Origin: UBA1794 sp964439955
GTDB taxonomy: Bacteria > Bacteroidota > Bacteroidia > Bacteroidales > Bacteroidaceae
Direction of reading: 5' to 3'
Length of the DNA stretch: 64,000 nt
NCBI GenBank assembly: GCA_964439955.1
Contig: CAYTPX010000004.1
Span: forward strand, 1 to 64,000
Position numbers and translations under genes: made by a program. The notes under the pieces were generated by a model, which did no database searches, was not told where the DNA came from, and saw nothing but the letters and a program-made list of their open reading frames with translations. How positions within the stretch are numbered: position 1 is the stretch's first letter; each line of letters starts with the position of its first letter. Below are positions 42,954 through 52,140 of this stretch, one piece after another.

Positions 42954-43751
42954 TTATTTCAAGACGGCAATGAGCGAGACGATGGACACCAAGAGCGAGA
43001 GTATGGAGCTACTGGCGTTCCAGAACGTGAAGTAGGGGCTGGATTGCACGCGTATGCTGCTGTTGGGCTCCACGTAGATCACGTCGTTCTGCTTCAAATA
43101 ATAATAGGGGGAGTTGAGCAAGTCGGGCGAGGTGAGGTCGATGCGCGTGGAGGTGCGCTTCCCGTCTTGTTCGCGTATGACGAGCACGTTCTTGCGCAGC
43201 CCGCCTGTCGTCAGGTCGCCGCACTGGGCAATGGCTTGCAGCAGGGTGAGTCGTTCGCTTGTGGAGGACACTTGTCCGGGGCTACTCACGGCACCGAGGA
43301 CGGAGACTTTGAAGTTCATGATCTTCACATTTACAATCCCGTCGTAGAGGTAACCTTTCTCGCGGAGCGCGGCGGAGAGGTCTTGTTCCAATTCTTCACA
43401 TGTCTTCCCTTCGGCGTGGAATTGCCCGATGAGCGGCAGATTGACGTATCCTTTCTTGTCTACCTCGTAGTAGTTCAACTGTTCCGTATTGTAGGAAGAG
43501 GTCGTGCGACCTGTCTGCCCGAGGATGGCGTTGGCGCCGAAAGGCAGGAGGATGTCCTCTGTCGTCGCTGCCACCTTGATGCTCAGCAAATCGCCTTCTT
43601 GCACTTTCAGGGTATAGTTCAAGGCGATTTCCTCGGCTGTCTTCCCGCTGATGCTATCGATGCCTTGCAGGTAGACGACTTCCCTTTTGGAGACGCAGGA
43701 GGAAAACAGGACTATGGCTAACAGGACGGCGATTTGGACTAACTTTTTCAT
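42954..43751 (-). CDS. Wza-type polysaccharide export lipoprotein
   Basis: Outer membrane export channel component for capsule or exopolysaccharide. The 265-residue lipoprotein starts MKKLVQIAVLLAIVLF with lipobox SSC. A Poly_export domain (YTLKVQEGDLLSIKV, YEVDKKGYVNLPLIG) and an SLBB-like segment (VSVLGAVSSPGQVS) follow, then a C-terminal hydrophobic helix (SSSILSLLVSIVSLIAVL), typical of the short Bacteroidetes forms. The frame extends far upstream without signal features, so the ATG at 43751 is chosen; a TACATTTG element lies 43 bases before it. The wzc gene follows directly, giving the classical export pair. No glycosyltransferase gene lies in this operon. Confidence 0.92.
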   Translation of the reverse strand: MKKLVQIAVLLAIVLFSSCVSKREVVYLQGIDSISGKTAEEIALNYTLKVQEGDLLSIKVAATTEDILLPFGANAILGQTGRTTSSYNTEQLNYYEVDKKGYVNLPLIGQFHAEGKTCEELEQDLSAALREKGYLYDGIVNVKIMNFKVSVLGAVSSPGQVSSTSERLTLLQAIAQCGDLTTGGLRKNVLVIREQDGKRTSTRIDLTSPDLLNSPYYYLKQNDVIYVEPNSSIRVQSSPYFTFWNASSSILSLLVSIVSLIAVLK

Positions 43752-43794
43752 ATATGGAACTGCCCCCAAGAATCTATAAAACCTAAATTGGCCG

Positions 43795-43802
43795 CAAATG
43801 TA
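43795..43802 (-). promoter_or_regulatory. -7 element of wza-wzc
   Basis: TACATTTG on the minus strand. The -33 region lacks TTG. Confidence 0.5.
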
Positions 43803-44144
43803 AGAAGATTCTTTGGAAATTACCCTTTTCCCCGCGAGAATTTGCGCCAATGGCTGGACGACAAGGTTTAAAGGCGTCCAGCGACGATGTACCGGTGGAT
43901 CTGGAAACCGAGGAATGTCGGGTACGCTTTGGGAAGGCCGTGTGGGTATTTCCGGAGGCCTTTTGGCTGTTCCTTCCTTTGTTTCCCTTGCATGCCTCCG
44001 CGGGGGCAGGAAGGGGTGCTGGCGCAAACCGGAAATAGTACCATGGTTTCTATGGGAAAGCCATGGCGCAAAACAGGCAGGTGCGGGGCATTATGTGGGC
44101 AGTCCCGCGCTTGGAGGGTGATAGACGCTGGTACGCGAAAAAGA

Positions 44145-44182
44145 ACGACGGCAGGGCGCATGGGGCGTGCCTTGCCGTCGTC
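44145..44182. terminator. terminator after the PafA-like gene
   Basis: ACGACGGCA pairs with TGCCGTCGT and the inner bases GGGCGC/GGCGTGCC partly pair. It lies 34 bases past the phosphatase stop. Confidence 0.65.
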
Positions 44183-44215
44183 TTTTCTCCGCGTGGGTTG
44201 GTAGATGCCTTCGTC

Positions 44216-45883
44216 TTATTTTTTCAGGACTTCGCTGATGGTGCTCCCGATGCACCCGTTGGGCATCTGGATGCGCAGCAGAGTGGCCAAAGTGGGTGCG
44301 ATGTCGGTCATGTGGACTTCGCGCAGGAGGCGTCCGGCGGGTTCTATGCCCCAACCCATGAAGAGGAGGGGGATGTGGCAGTCCTGGGCGCCCCATGTGC
44401 CGTGTGTCGTACCGCGGAATCCGTTTTGCTCGGAAGTCTCGTAGCATCCGGGGTCGACGATGATTTGTATCTCACCGCTGCGGCGGGGGTTATAGCCGTT
44501 GCGTATCTTTTCGCGCAGCAGGGCGGGCAAGGTGCTGCTTTCTACACGGGTTTGGTCTACGACGTAGGCTACGTGGGGCCATGCCTGCAGCCAGCCGACG
44601 AGCCGTTGCTTGAGTTCGTCTTTGAGGATGTGGCGGGCACGGATGGTGTCGTAGTTGAGCACTACCTGGTAATTGCTGATGCCGCGTATGAGGTTGGAGG
44701 TGCCGTAGCAGGCAATAAGGCTGTCGCGCAGCATGCGGGTGGCTTCATCGGGGTTGAAAGCGCCGACGGGTAGTTTATGGTCTTGTTGGAAGCTGAGGTT
44801 GTTTGTGGCGGCATGGTCAGCGGTGAGGAAAACGGTGTACTGGCCTTTGCCTAACGTGGAGTCGAGATAGGCGAAAAAACCGGCAAGGTCGCGGTCGAGG
44901 CGCAGATAGGTGTCTTCCGTTTCTACGGCGTTGGGGCCGAACTGGTGGCCTATATAGTCGGTCGAGGAACAGCTGACGGCGAGGAAGTCGGTAGTCCCTT
45001 CCTGCCCGAGGCGTTCGCCTTCGATGGCGGCGCGGGCCAGCTGGAGGGTAAGGGTGTTGCCGGCAGGCAGAGAACGCACGATGCCGTAGCCTTTCTCGCG
45101 GAAGAGTTGTCCCATGTCTACGGGGAGCGTGGGTCTTTGGCCGTCGAGGAAGGGTGTCTCATAGGGCGTGTCGTCGGCAGTACTGGCCGTGTAGGTGGAA
45201 GGGTCGTAGAGGGTTTCCCAATAACCTTGGAGCAGGTGGCGTACAGGGTCTTGTGCATTGAAGTCCTCGAGCCATCCGGGCAGGCTGTCGACATACCATG
45301 AACTGGAGATGAAGCGTCCGATGGAAGGGTCGTACCAATAGACACCGTTGGCCATGTGCCCGGCGGGCAGGATGGAGGCACGGTCTTTGAGGGAGATCCC
45401 GATTACCTTGGAGCGGAAGTTGCTGGCCATGCGCAGCTCATCGGTGATGGTGGAGGCCAGCAGGAGGCGGGGGGACATGCGTCCGGCTTTGGATTGCGTG
45501 CCCACGGGCTGTACGCCGGGGTCGTCGGTGCAGTAGATTGCGCGGCCGGTTGCTTGGTCGGTGAAGTTGTTGGCCGCTATGCCGTGGATGGAGGGGGTAG
45601 TACCCGTGTAGATGGTGGCATGTCCTACCCCGGTGTAGGTGGGGATGTGGGTGATGAAGGTGTTTTCACATGAGACACCTTCGTTCATCATGCGCCGGAA
45701 TCCTCCCTCGCAGTAACGGTCGTGGTAGCGGTATAGGTAGTCCCAGCGCATCTGGTCGATGACAATGCCCACTACGAGTTTGGGACGTTGCAGCGTTTCC
45801 CCGGTAGGTGGGGTTTGGGCAAATAAAACTTCTCCTGCTCCCGAGAGGAGGAGCAAGAGAAGGGATTGAAGGAATTTTTTCAT
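44216..45883 (-). CDS. pafA: PafA-type alkaline phosphatase
   Basis: Exported phosphate monoesterase of 555 residues with signal peptide MKKFLQSLLLLLLSGAGEVL. Active-site residues match the PafA pattern: nucleophile Thr84 in PTYTGVGH, Asn105 in IAANNF, and the Lys166/Arg168 pair in SLKDRASILPAGH, which favour monoesters over diesters. Metal-binding TADHAA and HGTWGAQDCHIPLLFMG follow. It lies 55 bases after mutB in the same direction and could be transcribed with it, although the functions differ. In Bacteroidetes such enzymes give phosphate-independent phosphatase activity. A hairpin terminator follows. Confidence 0.9.
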   Translation of the reverse strand: MKKFLQSLLLLLLSGAGEVLFAQTPPTGETLQRPKLVVGIVIDQMRWDYLYRYHDRYCEGGFRRMMNEGVSCENTFITHIPTYTGVGHATIYTGTTPSIHGIAANNFTDQATGRAIYCTDDPGVQPVGTQSKAGRMSPRLLLASTITDELRMASNFRSKVIGISLKDRASILPAGHMANGVYWYDPSIGRFISSSWYVDSLPGWLEDFNAQDPVRHLLQGYWETLYDPSTYTASTADDTPYETPFLDGQRPTLPVDMGQLFREKGYGIVRSLPAGNTLTLQLARAAIEGERLGQEGTTDFLAVSCSSTDYIGHQFGPNAVETEDTYLRLDRDLAGFFAYLDSTLGKGQYTVFLTADHAATNNLSFQQDHKLPVGAFNPDEATRMLRDSLIACYGTSNLIRGISNYQVVLNYDTIRARHILKDELKQRLVGWLQAWPHVAYVVDQTRVESSTLPALLREKIRNGYNPRRSGEIQIIVDPGCYETSEQNGFRGTTHGTWGAQDCHIPLLFMGWGIEPAGRLLREVHMTDIAPTLATLLRIQMPNGCIGSTISEVLKK

Positions 45884-45938
45884 TGCGTTTTCCTTTTTCT
45901 ATGTTTTGCTTAGTTCCTTGCGTGTGGCGGCGCGCTTC

Positions 45939-48095
45939 TTAACCCTTGATCTCTTCCAAGAGAAGATTCAGGATGTCGCAGGCACACTTGGCAACGGAAG
46001 TTCCCGGCCCGAAGATGGCAGCCACTCCGGCTTGGTAGAGGAAATCGTAGTCTTGTACGGGGATTACGCCTCCGGCAAACACCATGATATCCTCACGGCC
46101 GAGTTTTTTCAACTCTTCGATGATTTGGGGGATGAGGGTCTTATGACCGGCGGCCAAGGAGGATACGCCCACGGCATGCACGTCGTTTTCTACGGCCTCG
46201 CGGGCGGCTTCAGCCGGGGTCTGGAACAACGGCCCCATATCGACGTCGAACCCGACGTCGGCAAAGCCGGTAGCTACAACTTTTGCGCCGCGGTCGTGCC
46301 CGTCTTGCCCCATTTTGGCTATCATGACACGGGGTTGGCGGCCTTCGAGCTTGGCAAATTCTTCACACAGTTCGCACGCTTTGGTGAATGCGGCGTCTTG
46401 TTTCGTCTCTGATGAATACACGCCTGAAATAGTTCTAATGGTTGCTTTATATCGGCCTACGACTTTCTCGCAGGCATAAGAAATTTCGCCCAAGGTGGCG
46501 CCTGCGGCGGCGGCCTTGACCGACAGGTCGAGCAGGTTGCCCTCCTTTGTCTCCACGCAGTGGGTCAAGGCGTCGAGGGTGGCATCCACTTCTTTTTGGT
46601 TGCGGCGGGCCTTGAGGGCTTTGAGCCGTTCGATTTGCTGTTCGCGTACGGCCGTATTGTCGATTTCGAGGATGTCGATGGGGTCTTCCTTGTCAAGCCT
46701 GTATTTATTGACGCCCACAATGGTCTGGATTCCGCTGTCGATGCGTGCCTGGGTGCGTGCCGCGGCTTCTTCTATGCGCATTTTCGGGATGCCAGTTTCG
46801 ATGGCCTTTGCCATCCCGCCGAGCTTTTCGATTTCCTGTATGTGGCTCCAAGCCTTGTGTGCGATTTCGTTGGTGAGGCTTTCCACGTAGTACGAACCGG
46901 CCCAAGGGTCGATGTCCTTGCAGATGTAGGTTTCTTCTTGTATATATATCTGAGTGTTTCGTGCGATACGGGCGGAGAAATCCGTGGGCAAGGCGATGGC
47001 TTCGTCCAAGGCATTGGTATGGAGCGACTGTGTGTGCCCTAATGCTGCCGCCATGGCTTCGATGCAAGTGCGGCCTACGTTGTTAAATGGGTCTTGTTCG
47101 GTGAGCGACCAACCGGAAGTCTGTGAATGGGTGCGCAGTGCCAGGGATTTCGGGTTCTTGGGGTTAAACTGCTTCACTATCTTGGCCCATAGCATCCGGG
47201 CGGCACGCATTTTGGCGATTTCCATGAAATGGTTCATCCCGATGGCCCAGAAGAAAGACAAGCGGGGGGCAAAGGCGTCGATGTCGATGCCCGCGTTTAT
47301 CCCGGCGCGGAGGTATTCCAACCCGTCGGCCAGCGTGTAGGCGAGTTCAATGTCGGCCGTGGCGCCCGCTTCCTGCATGTGGTAACCCGAGATGGAGATG
47401 GAGTTGAACTTGGGCATATATTTGGAGGTGTATTCAAATATGTCCGAGATAATCCGCATGGAGAAGGCTGGGGGATAGATATAGGTATTGCGCACCATGA
47501 ACTCCTTCAGTATGTCGTTTTGTATGGTGCCTGCCATTTCTTCCAACTTGGCGCCTTGTTGGAGCCCGGCATTGATGTAAAACGCCATGATAGGCAGCAC
47601 GGCTCCGTTCATGGTCATGGACACAGACATCTTGTTCAGCGGGATTCCATCGAAAAGCGTCTTCATGTTATCCAAAGAGCAGATGGAAACGCCCGCTTTG
47701 CCCACGTCGCCCACCACGCGTTCATGGTCGGGATCGTAGCCGCGGTGGGTGGCCAGGTCGAAAGCCACGGACAATCCTTTCTGGCCGGAAGCCAGATTGC
47801 GGCGGTAGAAAGCGTTTGATTCCTCCGCAGTGGAGAATCCCGCATATTGGCGTATCGTCCATGGGCGGAAAGTGTACATCATGGAATACGGCCCGCGCAA
47901 GAAGGGGGGCAATCCTGCGGCATAGTCCAAATGTTCCATACCCTCCAAGTCTTCTTTCGTATAGGCCTGTTTCACTCCGATATGCTCAGGAGTTTTCCAA
48001 CCCGGGGTAATCCCGTGGGATTCCTGCCATTTTTTCCCGTCTTCCGGTTGCAGGCTGGAAAATATGTCGATGTTTTTGAAATCAGGGGTCTGCAT
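45939..48095 (-). CDS. mutB: methylmalonyl-CoA mutase large (alpha) subunit
   Basis: B12-dependent interconversion of succinyl-CoA and methylmalonyl-CoA, the key step of propionate production. The 718 residues include the TIM-barrel substrate domain (FRPWTIRQYAGFSTAEESNA, residues 75-94) and the C-terminal B12-binding domain with GQDGHDRGAK, whose His600 is the lower cobalt ligand, plus GVSSLAAGHKTL. Length is normal. It lies 9 bases after the small-subunit gene. Confidence 0.97.
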   Translation of the reverse strand: MQTPDFKNIDIFSSLQPEDGKKWQESHGITPGWKTPEHIGVKQAYTKEDLEGMEHLDYAAGLPPFLRGPYSMMYTFRPWTIRQYAGFSTAEESNAFYRRNLASGQKGLSVAFDLATHRGYDPDHERVVGDVGKAGVSICSLDNMKTLFDGIPLNKMSVSMTMNGAVLPIMAFYINAGLQQGAKLEEMAGTIQNDILKEFMVRNTYIYPPAFSMRIISDIFEYTSKYMPKFNSISISGYHMQEAGATADIELAYTLADGLEYLRAGINAGIDIDAFAPRLSFFWAIGMNHFMEIAKMRAARMLWAKIVKQFNPKNPKSLALRTHSQTSGWSLTEQDPFNNVGRTCIEAMAAALGHTQSLHTNALDEAIALPTDFSARIARNTQIYIQEETYICKDIDPWAGSYYVESLTNEIAHKAWSHIQEIEKLGGMAKAIETGIPKMRIEEAAARTQARIDSGIQTIVGVNKYRLDKEDPIDILEIDNTAVREQQIERLKALKARRNQKEVDATLDALTHCVETKEGNLLDLSVKAAAAGATLGEISYACEKVVGRYKATIRTISGVYSSETKQDAAFTKACELCEEFAKLEGRQPRVMIAKMGQDGHDRGAKVVATGFADVGFDVDMGPLFQTPAEAAREAVENDVHAVGVSSLAAGHKTLIPQIIEELKKLGREDIMVFAGGVIPVQDYDFLYQAGVAAIFGPGTSVAKCACDILNLLLEEIKG

Positions 48096-48104
48096 GGTGC
48101 TGTT

Positions 48105-49964
48105 CTATTTCTTGAGTTCTTCGTTTAATTGCTTTAAAGTCTCCAGTACATTGACGCGCACATGGATGAAATGCTGTATGCCCGCATTCTTGAGTTCTTC
48201 CGCGCAAGGCGGGTTCCCGGCCACGATGAACAGGGCTTTTCCGCCTAATGCTTGGTAGGCCGGCACGGCATACTCCGCATATTCCTCGTCGCTTGAGCAG
48301 AGCACCACGATGTCGGCTTTCGCGTCCAAGGCGGCTTCCACGCCCGCTTCCACCGAGTCGAATCCCAGGTTGTCAATCACCTTGTAACCGGCGCATGCCA
48401 GGAAGTTGCATGAGAATTGTGCCCGTGCCTGCCGCATGGCCAAGTTCCCTATGGTCAGCATGAAGGCCGTCGGTACTTTCCCGTCCCGTTCCGTGGCGAG
48501 GCGCAATGCCTCGAATTCGGATGCCGCACGGTTGCCTTCCAAGGCCTTGTAAGGGGTTTCGCCGCCGCAGCCACATGTATGGCCGCATGCGCGGGGTTCT
48601 TTTCCCTCCGATTGCTCGTTGAAGTTCGGGAACTGGTTGGTGCCCAGCAGCGATTCCCTCCGTTTGGAGACGGCCTCCATGCGTGCCCGGTGGGTGGCGT
48701 TCACCTTGTCTTGTACCGCGCCGCTTTGTATCTGGGCTAAAAATCCGCCAGCCTCTTCCGTGGCGAGGAATAGCTTCCATCCTTCCTGTGCCAGCGAAGT
48801 GGTCAATGTCTCTATATAGTAAGAGCCCGCGGCCGGGTCTACCACCTTGTCAAAGTGCGATTCTTCTTTCAGCAGCAACTGCTGGTTGCGCGCCAGCCGT
48901 TCGGAGAAGTCGCCGGGTTCGGAATAGGCATAATCGAACGGGGTAACCGTCAGGGCGTCCACTCCGGCCAAGGTTGCGCTCATGGCCTCCGTTTGGGTGC
49001 GCAGCAAATTGACGTATGCGTCGTAGAAGGTCAGGTTGAAGTGGGAAGTCTCGGCGTGTATGTATGCCTGTTCCCCTTCGTGTGAGCCGGCATCCTCTTG
49101 GTAGGCGTGCACTACCTGCGCCCATAGCATGCGGAATGCGCGGAACTTGGCCAGTTCCATGAAGTAGTTGGGGCCGATGCCCATGCTGAAGCCGATGGCC
49201 GATGCCGCAACGCCTGCGGGCAATCCCGCGGCGATGAGTTGCTTCAGGTATTCGTTGCCCCAGTTGAGCGCGTAGCCTAATTCTTGGTAGATGTAAGCCC
49301 CCGCATGGTTCAGTATCGAAGAATGCACCGTGACAGGGCGGAAGTACGGGTAGCTGCGGAATGTCTCCACGAGTTTCGCCGCGATGGGGGCGAAATCGGG
49401 CGCTTGTACGCCTTTCTCCAGCATCTTGCCGGCCGGGTCAAAGCCGATGCCGCCCCGTATCTGCCCCGGCTCATATCCTTTTTCCTGGAAGTAACCGGTC
49501 AGTATTTCCCCCAGCTCCACGGCGTGGCGCGGGCACGTGTCGAAGTAGACCTCGATGGCCTCCAGGCAGATGCCGTCGAGCAGTTCTTCGATGGACACCT
49601 TATTTATTATATCCTTCTCCAAGCGGAACTCCAGCGAATCCACCCCCTTGTCCAGCACGTCCAGCGCCTTGGCCCGGCCTTTCCCCGGGTCGTCCACCCG
49701 GATTTCTTGTCGCACGAACCACGCGTTGCTGTCCGTTTTCGTCCCCCTCAAGTAAGGGAACTGCCCCGGGAGGGCATTTGTCGTGGGCAACAGCCCGGCA
49801 TCCTCGCGCCGGTAGAAAGGCTGTACCTTGAATCCTTCGCTCGTCTTCCAGACCAGCCGCTTCTCAAAATCCGCTCCTTTCAGGTCCGCCTGGATCTTGT
49901 CCAGCCACTCCTGTGAGCTGACAGGAGGGAACTCGGCAAAGAGCTTTTCCTTTTTCTCTTCCAT
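48105..49964 (-). CDS. mutA: methylmalonyl-CoA mutase small (beta) subunit
   Basis: Non-catalytic partner of MutB, forming the heterodimer in the cytosol. The 619 residues start MEEKKEKLFAEFPPVSSQEW. They contain a mutase-like barrel (PYFRPVTVHSSILNHAGAYI) and a degenerate B12 domain lacking the DxHxxG motif, as expected. A Cys/His cluster (CGHTCGCGG) lies between the domains in a linker that varies among relatives. An upstream in-frame start is less likely because a TATATTTG element (50008-50015) lies too close to it. The gene precedes mutB by 9 bases. Confidence 0.93.
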   Translation of the reverse strand: MEEKKEKLFAEFPPVSSQEWLDKIQADLKGADFEKRLVWKTSEGFKVQPFYRREDAGLLPTTNALPGQFPYLRGTKTDSNAWFVRQEIRVDDPGKGRAKALDVLDKGVDSLEFRLEKDIINKVSIEELLDGICLEAIEVYFDTCPRHAVELGEILTGYFQEKGYEPGQIRGGIGFDPAGKMLEKGVQAPDFAPIAAKLVETFRSYPYFRPVTVHSSILNHAGAYIYQELGYALNWGNEYLKQLIAAGLPAGVAASAIGFSMGIGPNYFMELAKFRAFRMLWAQVVHAYQEDAGSHEGEQAYIHAETSHFNLTFYDAYVNLLRTQTEAMSATLAGVDALTVTPFDYAYSEPGDFSERLARNQQLLLKEESHFDKVVDPAAGSYYIETLTTSLAQEGWKLFLATEEAGGFLAQIQSGAVQDKVNATHRARMEAVSKRRESLLGTNQFPNFNEQSEGKEPRACGHTCGCGGETPYKALEGNRAASEFEALRLATERDGKVPTAFMLTIGNLAMRQARAQFSCNFLACAGYKVIDNLGFDSVEAGVEAALDAKADIVVLCSSDEEYAEYAVPAYQALGGKALFIVAGNPPCAEELKNAGIQHFIHVRVNVLETLKQLNEELKK

Positions 49965-50007
49965 ACGTCTTGTCTCTTGTTGTTCCTTCGATAGGGTAAA
50001 TGTGTGG

Positions 50008-50015
50008 CAAATATA
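50008..50015 (-). promoter_or_regulatory. -7 element of mutA-mutB
   Basis: TATATTTG on the minus strand, 44 bases before the mutA start. It lies back-to-back with the promoter of the divergent transporter gene. Confidence 0.55.
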
Positions 50016-50057
50016 AGGATAAATCAACTTAATCTTAGTCTTTTCTTCAGGATAAGT

Positions 50058-50088
50058 TTGACAGCCCGGGTCTCTTTCACTACATTTG
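50058..50088 (+). promoter_or_regulatory. consensus promoter of the AspT/YidE-like transporter
   Basis: TTG at 50058 and TACATTTG at 50081-50088 with exactly 20 bases between. Confidence 0.75.
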
Positions 50089-50115
50089 CCGCCGTTTTTT
50101 AACTATAACCAAGGT

Positions 50116-51792
50116 ATGGACTGGATACAATCTCTATTGTTCAACACTGACAGCGTGGCCCACATCGTGTTTCTCTACGCGTTTGTCATCGCTTCGGGTG
50201 TGTTGCTGGGCAAGATCAAGGTGTTCGGCGTTTCGCTCGGGGTGACTTTCGTGCTTTTCATGGGAATCTTCGTGGGCCATTTCGGACTGACGGCAAGTAG
50301 TAACATTTTGGACTTCATCCGCGATTTCGGGTTGATCCTCTTCGTCTACTGCATCGGTCTCCAAGTAGGCCCGTCTTTCTTCTCTTCGTTCAAGAAAGAC
50401 GGCGTGTCTATGAATCTGGTGGCCACCCTCCTCGTGGTGCTCAACGTGGCCGTTGCCCTCATCCTCTGCTATACGGCGGGGGGCGGCGACGTGCGCATGT
50501 TCGTGGGCATGCTCTTCGGCGCCACCACCAACACCCCCGGTCTCGGTGCGGCCACCGAGGCGCTCCATCTGGTGGGGCAGGCCGATAACGGCAACCCCAT
50601 CTCCCTGGCCTACGCCTGCGCCTACCCGTTGGGCGTGGTAGGCATAATCCTTTCCACGATTGCCCTGCGCTACATCTGCCGCGTAGACCTCAAGAAAGAG
50701 GAAGAGGACTTGGACAACGATTCCGACATACAGCATGCCAAGCCGTTCGTCTTCCATCTTGAGGTACACAACGAGTCGATCGTCGGCAAGACGCTCGGGC
50801 AAGTGCGTTCTTTCCTCAACCGCCCTATCGTATGCTCCCGCATCCGCAAGAAGGATGGCGAGGTCAGTATCCCCTCCAATGATACCGTTCTCGAACTGGG
50901 CGACCAGCTTTTTGTTACTTCCTCCGAGGAAGATGTCGATGCCATCACGGCCTTTATCGGCGTCCGTGTCGAAGTGGACTGGGAACACCTCAAGCAGGAG
51001 CAACCCATGATATCGCGCCGTATCCTCGTCACCAAGTCCGAAATCAACGGCAAACGCGTGGCCGACATGCACTTCCGCAGCCTTTTCGGCGTATCCGTCA
51101 CCCGCGTCAACCGCTCGGGCGTCGACCTTTTCGCACGCCCCAACCTGGTGCTCCAGGTCGGGGACCGCGTGACTGTCGTGGGTTATGCCGATGCCGTCAG
51201 CCGGGTGGCCGACACTTTGGGTAACTCCATGGTACGCCTCAACCACCCCAACATCGTCACCATCTTCGTCGGCATCCTCCTCGGCGTGCTGCTCGGCAAC
51301 GTGCCGTTCCCCTCGGGCATGGCCACTCCCCTGAAGCTCGGCATCGCCGGGGGGCCGCTCATCGTGGCTATCCTCATCGGGGCTTTCGGCTACAAGCTCA
51401 AACTTGTTACCTACACCACGGCCAGCGCCAACCTCATGCTGCGTGAGATAGGCATCACCCTTTTCCTGGCCAGCGTCGGCATCAAGGCAGGCCCCGAGTT
51501 TTTCGACACGGTGGTCCACGGCAACGGCCTTACTTACGTGTGGTGCGGCTTCCTCGTTACCGTCCTCCCCATCCTTATCGCCGGGTTGGTGGCGCGCTAC
51601 TATTTCAAGATCAACTATTTCACCCTCATGGGTCTCATAGCCGGTGCGAACACCGACCCTCCCGCATTGGCGTTCTCCAACCAGTCGGCAGGCAATGGGG
51701 GACCCTCGGTGGGGTACTCCACGGTCTATCCCCTTTCCATGTTCCTGCGTATCCTCTCCGGACAGATGATCGTCTTGCTCCTCTTGGGCTGA
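50116..51792 (+). CDS. AspT/YidE-family transporter with two TrkA-C domains
   Basis: A 558-residue inner membrane protein. About five helices on each side (first DSVAHIVFLYAFVIASGVLL) flank a cytosolic middle region with two RCK_C/TrkA-C domains, roughly residues 205-290 (VGKTLGQVRSFLNRPIVCSR) and 295-375. The two membrane halves are related (GVSLGVTFVLFMGIFVGHFG; GLQVGPSFF versus GIKAGPEFF), as in the aspartate-alanine exchanger AspT and YidE/YbjL. Substrate is not known; a carboxylate or amino acid exchange role is only a guess. The upstream in-frame start at 50086 falls in the promoter. Divergent from mutA and followed by a terminator. Confidence 0.85.
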   Translation: MDWIQSLLFNTDSVAHIVFLYAFVIASGVLLGKIKVFGVSLGVTFVLFMGIFVGHFGLTASSNILDFIRDFGLILFVYCIGLQVGPSFFSSFKKDGVSMNLVATLLVVLNVAVALILCYTAGGGDVRMFVGMLFGATTNTPGLGAATEALHLVGQADNGNPISLAYACAYPLGVVGIILSTIALRYICRVDLKKEEEDLDNDSDIQHAKPFVFHLEVHNESIVGKTLGQVRSFLNRPIVCSRIRKKDGEVSIPSNDTVLELGDQLFVTSSEEDVDAITAFIGVRVEVDWEHLKQEQPMISRRILVTKSEINGKRVADMHFRSLFGVSVTRVNRSGVDLFARPNLVLQVGDRVTVVGYADAVSRVADTLGNSMVRLNHPNIVTIFVGILLGVLLGNVPFPSGMATPLKLGIAGGPLIVAILIGAFGYKLKLVTYTTASANLMLREIGITLFLASVGIKAGPEFFDTVVHGNGLTYVWCGFLVTVLPILIAGLVARYYFKINYFTLMGLIAGANTDPPALAFSNQSAGNGGPSVGYSTVYPLSMFLRILSGQMIVLLLLG

Positions 51793-51802
51793 CGGTCCTT
51801 CC

Positions 51803-51853
51803 CTTCCTTGCGGGGAAGCCGGGACGCCGTCCGGGTTTTCCCTTGCCGCAAAG
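51803..51853. repeat. palindromic element, copy M
   Basis: TTGCGGGGAA and TTCCCTTGCCGCAA flank CCGGGAC/GTCCGG, giving nested stems. It starts 11 bases past the transporter stop and is followed by a second palindrome with a GCTTTTCCCGAAAAGC core that is the terminator. Confidence 0.5.
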
Positions 51854-51863
51854 TTTCATCAGC

Positions 51864-51898
51864 CCCGCCGCTTTTCCCGAAAAGCGGCGGGTTTTTTT
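51864..51898 (+). terminator. terminator of the transporter gene
   Basis: CCCGCCGCTTTT pairs perfectly with AAAAGCGGCGGG around a 4-base loop, followed by seven T residues. Confidence 0.9.
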
Positions 51899-52028
51899 CG
51901 TTTCTCCCCTTCCTTTTGGGGGCGTTTCCTGCGGGCGACGCGGGGCGGGATGCTTGCCCGTCCGCCTTGAAAATGCAGGGTTATGTTTTCTTTTGTTAAA
52001 TCCGGGAAGAAAATCACGATATCATTTT

Positions 52029-52057
52029 TTGTATATGTAGGGAAACTCTTATAATTG
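52029..52057 (+). promoter_or_regulatory. promoter-like site of the secreted modular protein gene
   Basis: TTG at 52029 and TATAATTG at 52050-52057 with an 18-base spacer, imperfect but the best candidate. It predicts an AT-rich leader of about 80 bases. Confidence 0.45.
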
Positions 52058-52140
52058 CAGCAGCGGACGATTTATTATGGCTGTCCGGACTTAGGGTTTA
52101 AAGTCGATCTCTTTTTTCTTTTAATTAAATAATTAATCCT

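Larger units (their letters stand above)
43752..44215. other. gene-free stretch between wza and the phosphatase gene
   Basis: Contains the wza -7 element, a hairpin GCTGGACG/CGTCCAGC (43853-43882) of unknown role and the phosphatase terminator. Open frames on both strands are short, without a ribosome site or family resemblance. It may be decayed coding DNA. Confidence 0.6.
51793..52140. other. gene-free stretch after the transporter
   Basis: Holds a palindromic-element-like hairpin (51803-51853), a clear terminator (51864-51898) and the promoter-like region of the following secreted protein. No gene is seen. Confidence 0.65.
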
